Part shown: positions 37,928 to 49,027 of the stretch, one piece after another | Position numbering within the stretch: the stretch's first letter is position 1 | Layout: every line of letters starts with the position of its first letter | NCBI RefSeq assembly: GCF_001541315.1 | Contig: NZ_LMVK01000004.1 | Coordinates: 82,479-146,478 of the forward strand | Source: Agrobacterium tumefaciens str. B6 | Lineage (GTDB): Bacteria; Pseudomonadota; Alphaproteobacteria; Rhizobiales; Rhizobiaceae | Direction: 5' to 3' | DNA: 64,000 bases | Notes under the pieces: generated by a model | The model's input: only the letters and a program-made list of their open reading frames with translations | Database searches by the model: none | What the model was told of the DNA's origin: nothing | Made by a program: the position numbers and the translations under genes

Positions 37928-38749
37928 TCAGGTCAACGAAACGGTGAGACCAAATCCCTGCATCAGCCGCCGGGTGGCAAAATCCGGCTTGCCTGACGTG
38001 AAGACGGCGAAGTCGAAACCATCGGGATGCTCCGCATCCTGCGGCAGCGGCACCAGATGGCGGGCGCGCCTTGCGATCGCCTCGGCCGGGTCCAGCCAGT
38101 CCACCGGCCAGGGCGCCAACCGGCGAAACACATTGGCCATGAAGGGATAATGGGTACAGGCAAGCACGATGATGTCTGTGCGCTTGCCGTCGCTGTCGAT
38201 GAAGCAGGGCTCTATTTCGGCCAGAACCGCCTCGTCCGAGACCGGCTCGCCCCTGATCCAGCTTTCCGCCATGCGTGCCAGATTTTCCGAGCCAACGAGA
38301 CGGACATGGCATTGGGTGGCGAAGGACTGGATGAGATCGCGCGTATAAGCGCGCTTGACGGTGCCCGGTGTCGCCAGCACGGAAACCAGGCCCGAACGGG
38401 TGCGCTCCGCCGCCGGTTTGATGGCGGGCACGGTGCCGACAAAAGTCATCTGCGGAAAGCGGGCGCGAAGATCGGCACCCGCGAGCGTGAAGGCCGTGTT
38501 GCAGGCGATGATGCAGACTTCCGGGCTATAATCCTGCAGCAGCGTTTCGAAGAGCGAGAGAATGCGCGCCTTCAGCGCCTCCTCCTCCCAGCCGCCATAG
38601 GGAAAACCCGCATCGTCGGCCACATAGATGAAACCGCGCTCAGGCATCAGCACGCGCGCCTCGCGCAGAACCGTCAGCCCGCCAATGCCGGAATCGAACA
38701 CCAGCACCGGTTTCAGTACATCGGCGGCCGCCTCACTCGTCTTCAGCAT
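37928..38749 (-). CDS. murI: glutamate racemase
   Basis: Makes D-glutamate for peptidoglycan. 273 residues. DSGIGGLTV at 19-27 and the two catalytic cysteines Cys83 (ACNTAF) and Cys198 (ACTHYP, with His200) are intact. Its start overlaps the end of trmJ by 17 bp, so translation is probably coupled. Confidence 0.96.
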   Translation of the reverse strand: MLKTSEAAADVLKPVLVFDSGIGGLTVLREARVLMPERGFIYVADDAGFPYGGWEEEALKARILSLFETLLQDYSPEVCIIACNTAFTLAGADLRARFPQMTFVGTVPAIKPAAERTRSGLVSVLATPGTVKRAYTRDLIQSFATQCHVRLVGSENLARMAESWIRGEPVSDEAVLAEIEPCFIDSDGKRTDIIVLACTHYPFMANVFRRLAPWPVDWLDPAEAIARRARHLVPLPQDAEHPDGFDFAVFTSGKPDFATRRLMQGFGLTVSLT

Positions 38750-39575
38750 GCTCCCCGGTTCCCTTCGCCAATATTCCCTCTGCCGTTCCCGCCCGGCCTG
38801 CCTGCTTGGGCCATTGCCGGGGAAAACGGTCGAGCGAATTGATCACGCCACGGAAAACACTGATTTCCTGCTCGGAAAAACCACGTCTCGACAGCACGGC
38901 GCGCAGATTGTCGACCATTTTCGGCTTTTTTTCGGGCGGATGGAAATAACCACGCGCGTCCAGCGCTTCCTCGATATGTTCGAACAGGCCGAAAACCTGT
39001 TCCTTGGTGGAGGGCCGCTGCTCGACGGATTGGAAAAGCGTCTCGCCCAGATCGTCCATGCCTGACTTCATCCACTCATAGGACATCAAAAGCACGGCCT
39101 GAGCGATATTGAGCGAGGCAAAGGCGGGATTGACCGGGAAGGTCACAATCTCGTCGGCCAGCGCCACTTCCTCGTTGGTCAACCCCCAGCGCTCGCGCCC
39201 GAACAGGATGCCGGTTCTGTCGCCCGTCTTGAACTTTGCACGCAACGTCTCGGCAGCGGTAACGGGCGCACGCACCGGCTTGAAACCGTAACGCTCGCGC
39301 GCGGTCGTGGCATAAACGAAGTTCAGGTCCTTGATCGCCTCTTCCAGCGTCTCGAACACCTTCGTTGCATCGATGACATGATCGGCCTTGGAAGCGGCAG
39401 CGCGCGCTTTCTCGCTCGGCCAGCCGTCACGCGGATTGACCAGGCGCAATTCGGCGAGGCCGAAATTGGCCATCGCCCGCGCCACCATACCAATATTTTC
39501 GCCGAGCTGCGGTTCGACCAGAATGATCGCCGGGCCTTCCGCCACAAGTTCAAGCTCGCTGTTTGTGCCTGCCAT
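38733..39575 (-). CDS. trmJ: tRNA 2-prime-O-methyltransferase TrmJ (TrmH/SPOUT family)
   Basis: 280 residues. SPOUT knot motifs: [21 protein letters not shown] near the start (motif 1, shown only in part here as [10 protein letters not shown]), [13 protein letters not shown] (motif 2) and [12 protein letters not shown] (motif 3). The arrangement matches TrmJ, which methylates the ribose at position 32 of tRNA. The ATG at 39575 starts the homologous region. It overlaps murI downstream. The ttcA gene for C32 thiolation lies 9 kb away. Confidence 0.9.
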   Translation of the reverse strand: MAGTNSELELVAEGPAIILVEPQLGENIGMVARAMANFGLAELRLVNPRDGWPSEKARAAASKADHVIDATKVFETLEEAIKDLNFVYATTARERYGFKPVRAPVTAAETLRAKFKTGDRTGILFGRERWGLTNEEVALADEIVTFPVNPAFASLNIAQAVLLMSYEWMKSGMDDLGETLFQSVEQRPSTKEQVFGLFEHIEEALDARGYFHPPEKKPKMVDNLRAVLSRRGFSEQEISVFRGVINSLDRFPRQWPKQAGRAGTAEGILAKGTGEHAEDE

Positions 39576-39691
39576 CGTCTTTTGTCCGTTTTCTGAAGCG
39601 GCGCGTCGATTTTCGAACCGATACGCTAAAGCGCGCCTCACTGGCACAGATCGGCGCTAAAATCAAAGGCGGAGGGGTGTGAGCGTCCTCT

Positions 39692-40222
39692 TCACTCCCC
39701 CTTGATGATCGTCGCCATCTCTTCGCGCAGCGAATCCCTGCCCTCGTCGCCAACGCGATGAATATCGCTGATGACCGGCCGGCCATCCTCCTCGACGACG
39801 TCGAAATGCACTTCGTCAACCGTCGCCTTCATCTCCGCCTCGTCCATGCAGGCCCAGAGCTTGAATTTCGCCGTCACGTCAGTCACGCCGTCCTTCACCG
39901 CACCGGCCGTCACTGAAACTTCCTGCAGCGGGCAGCCATCCTGGGAGTTGGTCACGACATCGTAACCGAAGGGATCACCCTTCTCCCCGCTTTCTGCCTC
40001 GTAGGCCGGCTTCTTGGACGCTTCGTGATATTGTGCGACGAAATCCTTGCTGAACAGGCTGGTCAGCATGTCCTCATCAAAGATGTATTTCCAGTTCTCC
40101 GCATCGCCGGACCAGTTCTTGACGGTGATATCCATCAGCTTCTGGACGGGATCGGTGGGCCCGGCAGCAAGGGCGCTGTGGGAAAAGAGGACGGCGGCAG
40201 TCAGAAGCAGAATATTCCGCAT
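39692..40222 (-). CDS. exported protein, possibly DUF3828-like
   Basis: 176 residues from the ATG at 40222, which begins a clear signal peptide (cleavage after ALA near residue 20). The mature part is acidic with one Cys pair (DGCPLQE and WACMDEAE) and ends with a VDEVHFDVVEEDGRPVISDI strand pattern, like small periplasmic DUF3828/NTF2-like proteins. The frame continues upstream through the icd start, but that is antisense. Function unknown. Confidence 0.7.
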   Translation of the reverse strand: MRNILLLTAAVLFSHSALAAGPTDPVQKLMDITVKNWSGDAENWKYIFDEDMLTSLFSKDFVAQYHEASKKPAYEAESGEKGDPFGYDVVTNSQDGCPLQEVSVTAGAVKDGVTDVTAKFKLWACMDEAEMKATVDEVHFDVVEEDGRPVISDIHRVGDEGRDSLREEMATIIKGE

Positions 40223-40344
40223 GATGTGATCCCGGGATAGGCCCGAAGGCGGGCGAAGCGATTCGCCTGACTGTATTCCGGCATTATGGTTTGGCAATGC
40301 GCAAAGCGTTATTGCGCTGCGCCAAAAAAGCGCCCCCCATGGCT

Positions 40345-40372
40345 TTGCCTCAGACGCTCGCAATGCTATAGC
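40345..40372 (+). promoter_or_regulatory. possible promoter of icd
   Basis: TTGCCT (40345-40350), 16-bp spacer, TATAGC (40367-40372), about 65 bp upstream of the icd ATG. Confidence 0.35.
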
Positions 40373-40436
40373 CGCACCGGATATTTTTCCGAATACCGGC
40401 GTTATCAGACGCCACAGCTTCGAAGGTGAGGAATTC

Positions 40437-41651
40437 ATGGCAAAGATCAAGGTAGCCAATCCGGTCGTCGATCTCGACGGCGACGAAATGACCCGTATCA
40501 TCTGGCAGCTCATCAAGGACAAGCTGATCCTGCCATACCTCGATCTCGACATCGAATATTACGACCTCTCGGTTGAAAACCGCGACGCCACCAACGACCA
40601 GGTCACGGTCGATGCGGCGCACGCCATCAAGAAGCACGGCGTCGGCATCAAGTGCGCCACGATCACCCCGGATGAAGCCCGCGTCGAGGAATTCGGCCTG
40701 AAGCAGATGTGGAAGAGCCCTAACGGCACGATCCGCAACATTCTGGGCGGCGTCATCTTCCGCGAGCCGATCATCTGCAAGAACGTTCCGCGCCTCGTTC
40801 CCGGCTGGACCAAGCCGATCGTTGTCGGCCGTCACGCTTTCGGCGACCAGTACAAGGCAACCGATTTCAAGTTCCCCGGCAAGGGCAAGCTGACGATCAA
40901 GTTCGTCGGTGAAGACGGCCAGGTCATCGAAAAGGACGTCTTCGATGCCCCGAGCGCTGGCGTGGCTCTTGCCATGTACAACCTCGACGAATCCATCCGC
41001 GAATTCGCCCGCGCCTCCATGAATTATGGCCTGATGCGCAAGTGGCCGGTTTACCTCTCCACGAAGAACACCATCCTCAAGGCCTATGACGGCCGCTTCA
41101 AGGATATCTTCGAAGAAGTCTACCAGACCGAGTTCAAGGCGCAGTTCGACGAAGCCGGTATCACCTATGAGCACCGCCTGATCGACGACATGGTCGCTTC
41201 CGCGCTGAAGTGGTCCGGCGGCTATATCTGGGCCTGCAAGAACTACGACGGCGACGTGCAGTCCGACACGGTTGCGCAGGGCTTCGGCTCGCTCGGCCTG
41301 ATGACCTCGGTTCTTCTGTCGCCGGACGGCCGCACAGTCGAAGCCGAAGCTGCGCACGGCACGGTTACGCGCCACTACCGCCAGCACCAGAAGGGTCAGG
41401 AAACCTCGACCAACTCGATCGCCTCGATCTTCGCCTGGACGCGTGGCCTCGCCCACCGCGCCAAGCTGGACGACAATGCCGAGCTCGCAAAGTTCGCAAC
41501 GACGCTCGAAACCGTCTGCGTCGACACCGTTGAAAGCGGCTTCATGACCAAGGATCTGGCCCTCCTCATCGGTCCGGACCAGCCCTGGCTCTCCACCACC
41601 GCCTTCCTCGACAAGATCGACGAGAACCTCAAGAAGGCGATGGCGGCTTAA
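40437..41651 (+). CDS. icd: NADP-dependent isocitrate dehydrogenase
   Basis: TCA-cycle enzyme oxidising isocitrate to 2-oxoglutarate. 404 residues, the eukaryote-like homodimeric type usual in Rhizobiales (begins [20 protein letters not shown]). The substrate-binding [12 protein letters not shown] and the metal/NADP region [14 protein letters not shown] and [11 protein letters not shown] are present. Single gene with its own terminator. Confidence 0.97.
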   Translation: MAKIKVANPVVDLDGDEMTRIIWQLIKDKLILPYLDLDIEYYDLSVENRDATNDQVTVDAAHAIKKHGVGIKCATITPDEARVEEFGLKQMWKSPNGTIRNILGGVIFREPIICKNVPRLVPGWTKPIVVGRHAFGDQYKATDFKFPGKGKLTIKFVGEDGQVIEKDVFDAPSAGVALAMYNLDESIREFARASMNYGLMRKWPVYLSTKNTILKAYDGRFKDIFEEVYQTEFKAQFDEAGITYEHRLIDDMVASALKWSGGYIWACKNYDGDVQSDTVAQGFGSLGLMTSVLLSPDGRTVEAEAAHGTVTRHYRQHQKGQETSTNSIASIFAWTRGLAHRAKLDDNAELAKFATTLETVCVDTVESGFMTKDLALLIGPDQPWLSTTAFLDKIDENLKKAMAA

Positions 41652-41673
41652 GCCTGCTTTCCCAGCGACTTCA

Positions 41674-41702
41674 AAACCCGGCCTCAGCGCCGGGTTTTTT
41701 GT
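41674..41702 (+). terminator. terminator of icd
   Basis: Nine-bp stem AAACCCGGC/GCCGGGTTT with a short loop and six Ts. Confidence 0.9.
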
Positions 41703-41760
41703 GTGTACCGTAGAGCTGAAACGTCTGGTTTCTTTTTTGTTCACAGTATCTTGATTAGCC

Positions 41761-41808
41761 GTTGTACTAGGCGCAGACTTCGATTCCGCGTGCTGCGGCC
41801 AGTACAAC
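41761..41808. repeat. structured inverted repeat upstream of the GST gene
   Basis: GTTGTACT (41761-41768) and AGTACAAC (41801-41808) are exact inverted arms; inside them CGCAG and CTGCG pair again. It lies in a 350-bp gap between icd and the GST gene that otherwise holds only the icd terminator and no gene. Confidence 0.5.
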
Positions 41809-42001
41809 AATAAGACAAAGCTTAAATAGCATCTACTTGCACATAACTTGCCCGGCACAGTCAAACGTTCATCGGAGCATCGGCGCGGTCTTAGGGAACA
41901 CGCGAAGGATGCTGCGGACTTAAAAAAAGCGAAGCGCAGGCGCGAAATCCGCATTGGTTTTCCCGGGATGCTTCGAGGATTTTGCTTGGGGAGGCAAAAG
42001 C

Positions 42002-42628
42002 ATGAGTGAATTGATCTTCTACACCAACCCTATGTCGCGCGGACGCATCGCGCGGTGGATGCTCGAGGAAGTGGGCGTTCCATACCGAACGGAAATACTG
42101 GGTTTCGAGACCTCGATGAAATCGCCCGCCTACCGGCTGATAAATCCGATGGCGAAGGTGCCCGCCATCAAACACGGAGATACGATCGTCACCGAGGCGG
42201 CAGCGATCTGCGCCTATCTCGCCGATGCCTTTCCCGGCGCGAACCTAGCGCCCACACCCAAGGCACGTGGGCTTTATTATCGCTGGATGTTCTTTGCCGC
42301 AGGCCCGCTGGAAATGGCGGCAAGCATGAAGGCGATGGGTTTCGAAGTGCCGAAGGAGAAGCTGCGCATGGCCGGCTGCGGCAGCTATGCGGATGTGATG
42401 AATACGCTTGAACGGGCCGTCAGCGAAAACCGCTTTATCGCCGGTGATCTCTTTACCGCAGCGGATGTCTATGTCGGTGCCCATATCGGCTGGGGGCTGC
42501 ATTTCGGCACGATCGAAAAACGCCCGGCCTTTCTCGATTACATGGCCCATCTCACCGAACGCCCGGCCTTCAAGCGGGCCGCCCAGCTCGATGAGGAAGC
42601 GGCAAAGGACTTGCAGGCGACGGGCTGA
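42002..42628 (+). CDS. glutathione S-transferase
   Basis: 208 residues. Thioredoxin-like N-domain (about 1-80) with NPMSRGRIARWMLEE, where the Ser near residue 11 is the likely thiolate-activating residue, and a helical C-domain (about 88-205). GGGAGG ribosome site before the ATG at 42002. Bacterial GSTs of this kind conjugate or reduce electrophiles; substrate unknown. Confidence 0.88.
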   Translation: MSELIFYTNPMSRGRIARWMLEEVGVPYRTEILGFETSMKSPAYRLINPMAKVPAIKHGDTIVTEAAAICAYLADAFPGANLAPTPKARGLYYRWMFFAAGPLEMAASMKAMGFEVPKEKLRMAGCGSYADVMNTLERAVSENRFIAGDLFTAADVYVGAHIGWGLHFGTIEKRPAFLDYMAHLTERPAFKRAAQLDEEAAKDLQATG

Positions 42629-42672
42629 AAGACGGGAACCGCTGTTCTGCGCCGGAGGCTTGAACCGGAATC

Positions 42673-42703
42673 AAAAGGGCGGGGGTAAAACCCCGCCCTT
42701 TTT
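42673..42703. terminator. bidirectional terminator between GST gene and alaS
   Basis: Eleven-bp stem (42674-42684 with 42691-42701) flanked by A and T runs, serving convergent genes. Confidence 0.9.
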
Positions 42704-42716
42704 GAATTTGCTCTCA

Positions 42717-45380
<2,664 letters not shown>

Positions 45381-45514
45381 GCCCACACACCGCTCACAGC
45401 TGGAGTCCATCACCGCCACCGGAAATGATGGCTATATTGCAAAATCACTGGCTTTTATCGTCCGCATCCTGCCCTGTCCAGCCATGGAGGCGAAGCAAGA
45501 CATATAGGCAAAGA

Positions 45515-45552
45515 AAAAGGGCCGCGCGAAGAAAAATCGCACGACCCTTTTG
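45515..45552 (-). terminator. terminator of recA
   Basis: Interrupted stem of about 13 bp (AAAGGG..CG.GCG on the minus strand) followed by six Ts. Confidence 0.8.
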
Positions 45553-45610
45553 ATCTATACCAGTTCGACGAAGTCTCCGGACGGCGACATCAGGACCTTC
45601 GCGAAATGCA

Positions 45611-46702
45611 TCAGCCCTCGTCGCTGCCGTCGTCGCCTTCACCGGCGTCCGGGCCGCCATTCTGCAGGAAGCGGTCGGCGATCAGACCGGCATTCTGGCG
45701 CAATGCCAGTTCGATCTCATTTGCCGTTTCCGGATTGTCGCGCAGGAAGGTCTTGGCGTTTTCACGCCCCTGCCCCAGACGCTGACTGTTATAGGAGAAC
45801 CATGCACCGGATTTTTCGACGATACCGGCCTTCACGCCGAGGTCGACGAGCTCACCGGTCTTGGAAACACCCTCGCCATACATGATGTCGAATTCCACCT
45901 GCTTGAAGGGCGGAGCCATCTTGTTCTTGACGACCTTGACGCGGGTCTGGTTGCCGACAACCTCTTCGCGCTCCTTGACGGCGCCGATACGGCGGATGTC
46001 GAGGCGAACGGACGCATAGAACTTGAGAGCGTTACCGCCTGTCGTCGTTTCCGGCGAACCGAACATGACGCCGATCTTCATGCGGATCTGGTTGATGAAG
46101 ATGACCATGCATTTCGACTTGGAGATCGAAGCGGTCAGCTTGCGCAGCGCCTGGCTCATCAGGCGGGCCTGAAGACCCGGCAGGCTGTCACCCATCTCGC
46201 CTTCGATTTCCGCCCGCGGCGTCAGCGCCGCAACGGAGTCGACCACCAGGACATCAACCGCACCGGAACGCACCAGCGTATCGGTGATCTCAAGTGCCTG
46301 CTCGCCCGTATCCGGCTGCGAGATCAGAAGGCCCTGCAAATCCACGCCAAGCTTGCGGGCATAGACCGGATCGAGCGCGTGCTCGGCATCCACGAAGGCG
46401 CAGATGCCGCCCTTCTTTTGGGCTTCCGCAATCGTCTGCAGCGCCAGCGTCGTCTTACCCGAGCTTTCCGGGCCATAAATTTCAACGATGCGCCCCTTCG
46501 GCAAACCGCCGATGCCGAGCGCGATATCCAGGCTGAGAGAACCCGTCGAAACGGTCTCCACCTCAACCACATTTTCATTGGAACCGAGCTTCATAATCGA
46601 TCCCTTGCCGAACGACCGTTCGATCTGGGAGAGCGCCGCTTCCAGTGCCTTGCTTTTATCCACCGATTTATCCTCTACGAGACGCAAAGAATTTTGTGCC
46701 AT
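45611..46702 (-). CDS. recA: RecA recombinase
   Basis: 363 residues. Walker [13 protein letters not shown]-binding loops and the [13 protein letters not shown] region, and the acidic Asp/Glu-Gly C-terminal tail are present. Drives homologous recombination and stimulates LexA self-cleavage. The ATG at 46702 starts [13 protein letters not shown]; longer in-frame starts cross the SOS box. Monocistronic with its own terminator. Confidence 0.98.
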   Translation of the reverse strand: MAQNSLRLVEDKSVDKSKALEAALSQIERSFGKGSIMKLGSNENVVEVETVSTGSLSLDIALGIGGLPKGRIVEIYGPESSGKTTLALQTIAEAQKKGGICAFVDAEHALDPVYARKLGVDLQGLLISQPDTGEQALEITDTLVRSGAVDVLVVDSVAALTPRAEIEGEMGDSLPGLQARLMSQALRKLTASISKSKCMVIFINQIRMKIGVMFGSPETTTGGNALKFYASVRLDIRRIGAVKEREEVVGNQTRVKVVKNKMAPPFKQVEFDIMYGEGVSKTGELVDLGVKAGIVEKSGAWFSYNSQRLGQGRENAKTFLRDNPETANEIELALRQNAGLIADRFLQNGGPDAGEGDDGSDEG

Positions 46703-46753
46703 CCGAACCACCTTTAGGTTATTGAAGCCGCACAGGCAATGAAGCAGTATGGA

Positions 46754-46788
46754 AACGGTATGTACTCTATTTGTTCTCATTTCGCAAG
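46754..46788 (-). promoter_or_regulatory. recA promoter with overlapping LexA (SOS) box
   Basis: On the minus strand GAACAAATAGAGTAC (46762-46776) matches the alpha-proteobacterial LexA box GAACN7GAAC at seven of eight fixed bases. A -35-like TTGCGA and -10-like TACATA with a 17-bp spacer place the box inside the promoter, as expected for repression. Confidence 0.7.
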
Positions 46789-46948
46789 GCTGAGCCAGCA
46801 TATTGAAAACAAATAGCGATAAGTAGTTTGTTCTGCTTTCGTTTTTCCGTGCCCGGCCCATCGCCGCAAACCGGATGCGAGGTCAGGAAGACGTCAGTTT
46901 AGGCCGAATCGTCCGGTCTTTCCATCCGCCAAAGAGGGAAACGCAAGC

Positions 46949-47890
46949 GTGAAGAAAATACTCGTTCTGGGCGGCGCACATATCGACCGGCGCGGCATGA
47001 TCGAGACTGAGACGGCGCCCGGCGCGAGCAACCCCGGCTCCTGGATGGAAGAGGCCGGCGGCGGCGGTTTCAACGCCGCGCGCAATCTCTCCCGCCTCGG
47101 TTTTCAGGTCCGCATCATTGCTCCGCGCGGCGGTGACGTGACAGGCGAAGCGGTGGCGGAGGCTGCGAAGCAGGCGGGCGTTGAAGACACGCCCTTCACC
47201 TTCCTCGACCGCCGCACGCCGAGCTACACCGCCATTCTGGAGCGTGACGGCAACCTCGTCATCGCGCTTGCGGATATGGACCTCTACAAGCTCTTCACCC
47301 CGCGCCGCCTGAAGATACGCGCCGTGCGCGAAGCCATTACCGCCAGCGATATTCTGCTTTGCGACGCCAATCTGCCGGATGATACGCTGACGGCGCTCGG
47401 CCTCGTTGCCCGCGCCTGCGAAAAACCGCTGGCGGCCATTGCCATATCGCCCGCCAAGGCGGTGAAGCTGAAAGCGGCGCTCGGCGATATCGACATCCTC
47501 TTCATGAACGAGGCGGAAGCCCGCGCGCTGACCGGCGAGACGGCGGCCAATGTCCGCGACTGGCCGGATATTCTGCGCAAGGCCGGGCTTTGCGGCGGCG
47601 TCGTTACCCGCGGCGCAAGCGAAGTCGTTGCCTTCAATGGAACGGAAAAAGCAATCCTCCACCCGCCTCTCATCCGCGAGGTGAAGGATGTCACCGGTGC
47701 GGGCGACGCCATGGCCTCTGGTTATCTCGCCGCCATCGCCGAGGGAAAGACGATTGCGGAGGCCTTGCGACAGGGGGCGGCCGCGGCGGCCATCACCGTG
47801 CAGTCCCCCTTCGCCACCTCGCATGAACTATCAAAAGACAGTGTCGAAGCCATGTTGGGGCTTGTTCCCCAGGCTGAAATGCTGGCATGA
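46949..47890 (+). CDS. psuK: pseudouridine kinase (PfkB family)
   Basis: 313 residues, GTG start. Ribokinase fold with the N-terminal GGGGFNAARNLSRLG motif and the C-terminal VTGAGDAMASGY anion hole/base (catalytic Asp in GAGD). Being fused in an ATGA overlap to psuG, it most likely phosphorylates pseudouridine to pseudouridine 5-prime-phosphate from RNA turnover. Confidence 0.93.
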   Translation: MKKILVLGGAHIDRRGMIETETAPGASNPGSWMEEAGGGGFNAARNLSRLGFQVRIIAPRGGDVTGEAVAEAAKQAGVEDTPFTFLDRRTPSYTAILERDGNLVIALADMDLYKLFTPRRLKIRAVREAITASDILLCDANLPDDTLTALGLVARACEKPLAAIAISPAKAVKLKAALGDIDILFMNEAEARALTGETAANVRDWPDILRKAGLCGGVVTRGASEVVAFNGTEKAILHPPLIREVKDVTGAGDAMASGYLAAIAEGKTIAEALRQGAAAAAITVQSPFATSHELSKDSVEAMLGLVPQAEMLA

Positions 47891-48843
47891 ACCCGCTTTT
47901 GAAAACTGGAACAGATGCCATGACCCGCCCCATCTCCCCGCTCCTGCCCATCGTCTATTCTCAGGAAGTCGCCGCAGCCAAGCAGCGCGGCGCGCCGATC
48001 GTGGCGCTTGAATCGACCATCATCACCCATGGCATGCCCTATCCCGGCAACATCGAGATGGCCGAAAGCGTCGAACAGATCATCCGCGATCAGGGTGCGG
48101 TTCCGGCCACCATCGCCGTCATTCACGGCACGCTGCATATCGGTCTTGAGAAGGACCAGCTTGAGGCGCTTGCCCAGACAACCGACGCCATGAAGGTCTC
48201 GCGCGCCGATATCGCCTTTGCCATCGCCGAGCGCCGCACGGGCGCGACCACGGTTGCAGCCACCATGATCGCCGCCGCCCGCGCCGACATCCGCGTTTTT
48301 GCGACAGGCGGTATCGGCGGCGTGCACAAGGGCGCGGAAGAGACCTTCGACATCTCCGCCGATCTGACCGAGCTTGCCAAGACCGGCGTGATCGTCGTCT
48401 GCGCCGGCGCGAAAGCCATTCTCGATATTCCGAAGACGCTGGAGGTTCTCGAAACCAACGGCGTGCCTGTCGTCACCTTCGGGTCGGAAGAATTCCCGGC
48501 CTTCTGGTCCCGCTCTTCCGGCCTGTCGAGCCCGCTTTCGCTCAATAGCCCGGCGGCGATTGCCAATTTCCAGGCAACCCGCGAACAGCTGGGCATCGAC
48601 GGCGGCATGCTGGTGGCCAATCCCGTGCCGGAAGCAGACGAAATTCCGCGCGAGGAGATGGAAATCTACATCAACCGCGCCATCTCGCACGCCGAGCGCG
48701 ACGAAGTCACCGGCAAGGAAGTCACCCCCTACCTGCTCGGCGATATTTTCCGCCTCACAGATGGCCGCAGCCTGGAGACCAATATTGCGCTGGTGCGCAA
48801 CAATGCGCAGCTTGCTGCTGAGATCGCCGTGGCGCTGAACTGA
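47887..48843 (+). CDS. psuG: pseudouridine-5-prime-phosphate glycosidase
   Basis: Cleaves the C-C bond of pseudouridine 5-prime-phosphate to uracil and ribose 5-phosphate. 318 residues. Conserved segments ALESTIITHGMPYP, GATTVAATM, FATGGIGGVHKGAE and GSEEFPAFWSR are present. ATG 47887 overlaps the psuK stop (ATGA); an alternative ATG at 47920 would break coupling. Confidence 0.95.
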   Translation: MNPLLKTGTDAMTRPISPLLPIVYSQEVAAAKQRGAPIVALESTIITHGMPYPGNIEMAESVEQIIRDQGAVPATIAVIHGTLHIGLEKDQLEALAQTTDAMKVSRADIAFAIAERRTGATTVAATMIAAARADIRVFATGGIGGVHKGAEETFDISADLTELAKTGVIVVCAGAKAILDIPKTLEVLETNGVPVVTFGSEEFPAFWSRSSGLSSPLSLNSPAAIANFQATREQLGIDGGMLVANPVPEADEIPREEMEIYINRAISHAERDEVTGKEVTPYLLGDIFRLTDGRSLETNIALVRNNAQLAAEIAVALN

Positions 48844-48862
48844 AGAAAAAATCGTCTTCTCA

Positions 48863-48937
48863 GTCATCCTCAGGCTTGATCCGAGGATCCACGATGCGCT
48901 CGCAGGAATGGATCCTCGCCTCAAGGGCGAGGATGAC
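48863..48937. repeat. 29-bp imperfect inverted repeat (rhizobial palindrome)
   Basis: Arms 48863-48891 and 48909-48937 match as reverse complements at 24 of 29 positions with a 17-base centre. Similar in content to the 19392-19508 element; GTCATCCTC...GAGGATGAC palindromes recur in rhizobial intergenic DNA. Confidence 0.75.
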
Positions 48938-48966
48938 GGTGTGAAAGCAGAAGGCCTCGCAACCAA

Positions 48967-49010
48967 CAAAAAAGGCCCGGAAAGCTTGCGCTTTCCGGGC
49001 CTTTTTCTTT
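48967..49010. terminator. bidirectional terminator between psuG and the OmpA-family gene
   Basis: Perfect 14-bp stem (48971-48984 with 48991-49004), 6-base loop, A-run left and T-run right. Confidence 0.9.
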
Positions 49011-49027
49011 TCAGTTCCTGAACCTGA

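Noticed and set aside
40350..41954. 534-residue minus-strand frame opposite icd
   Set aside because: icd on the plus strand is certain; the frame begins in a non-coding gap.
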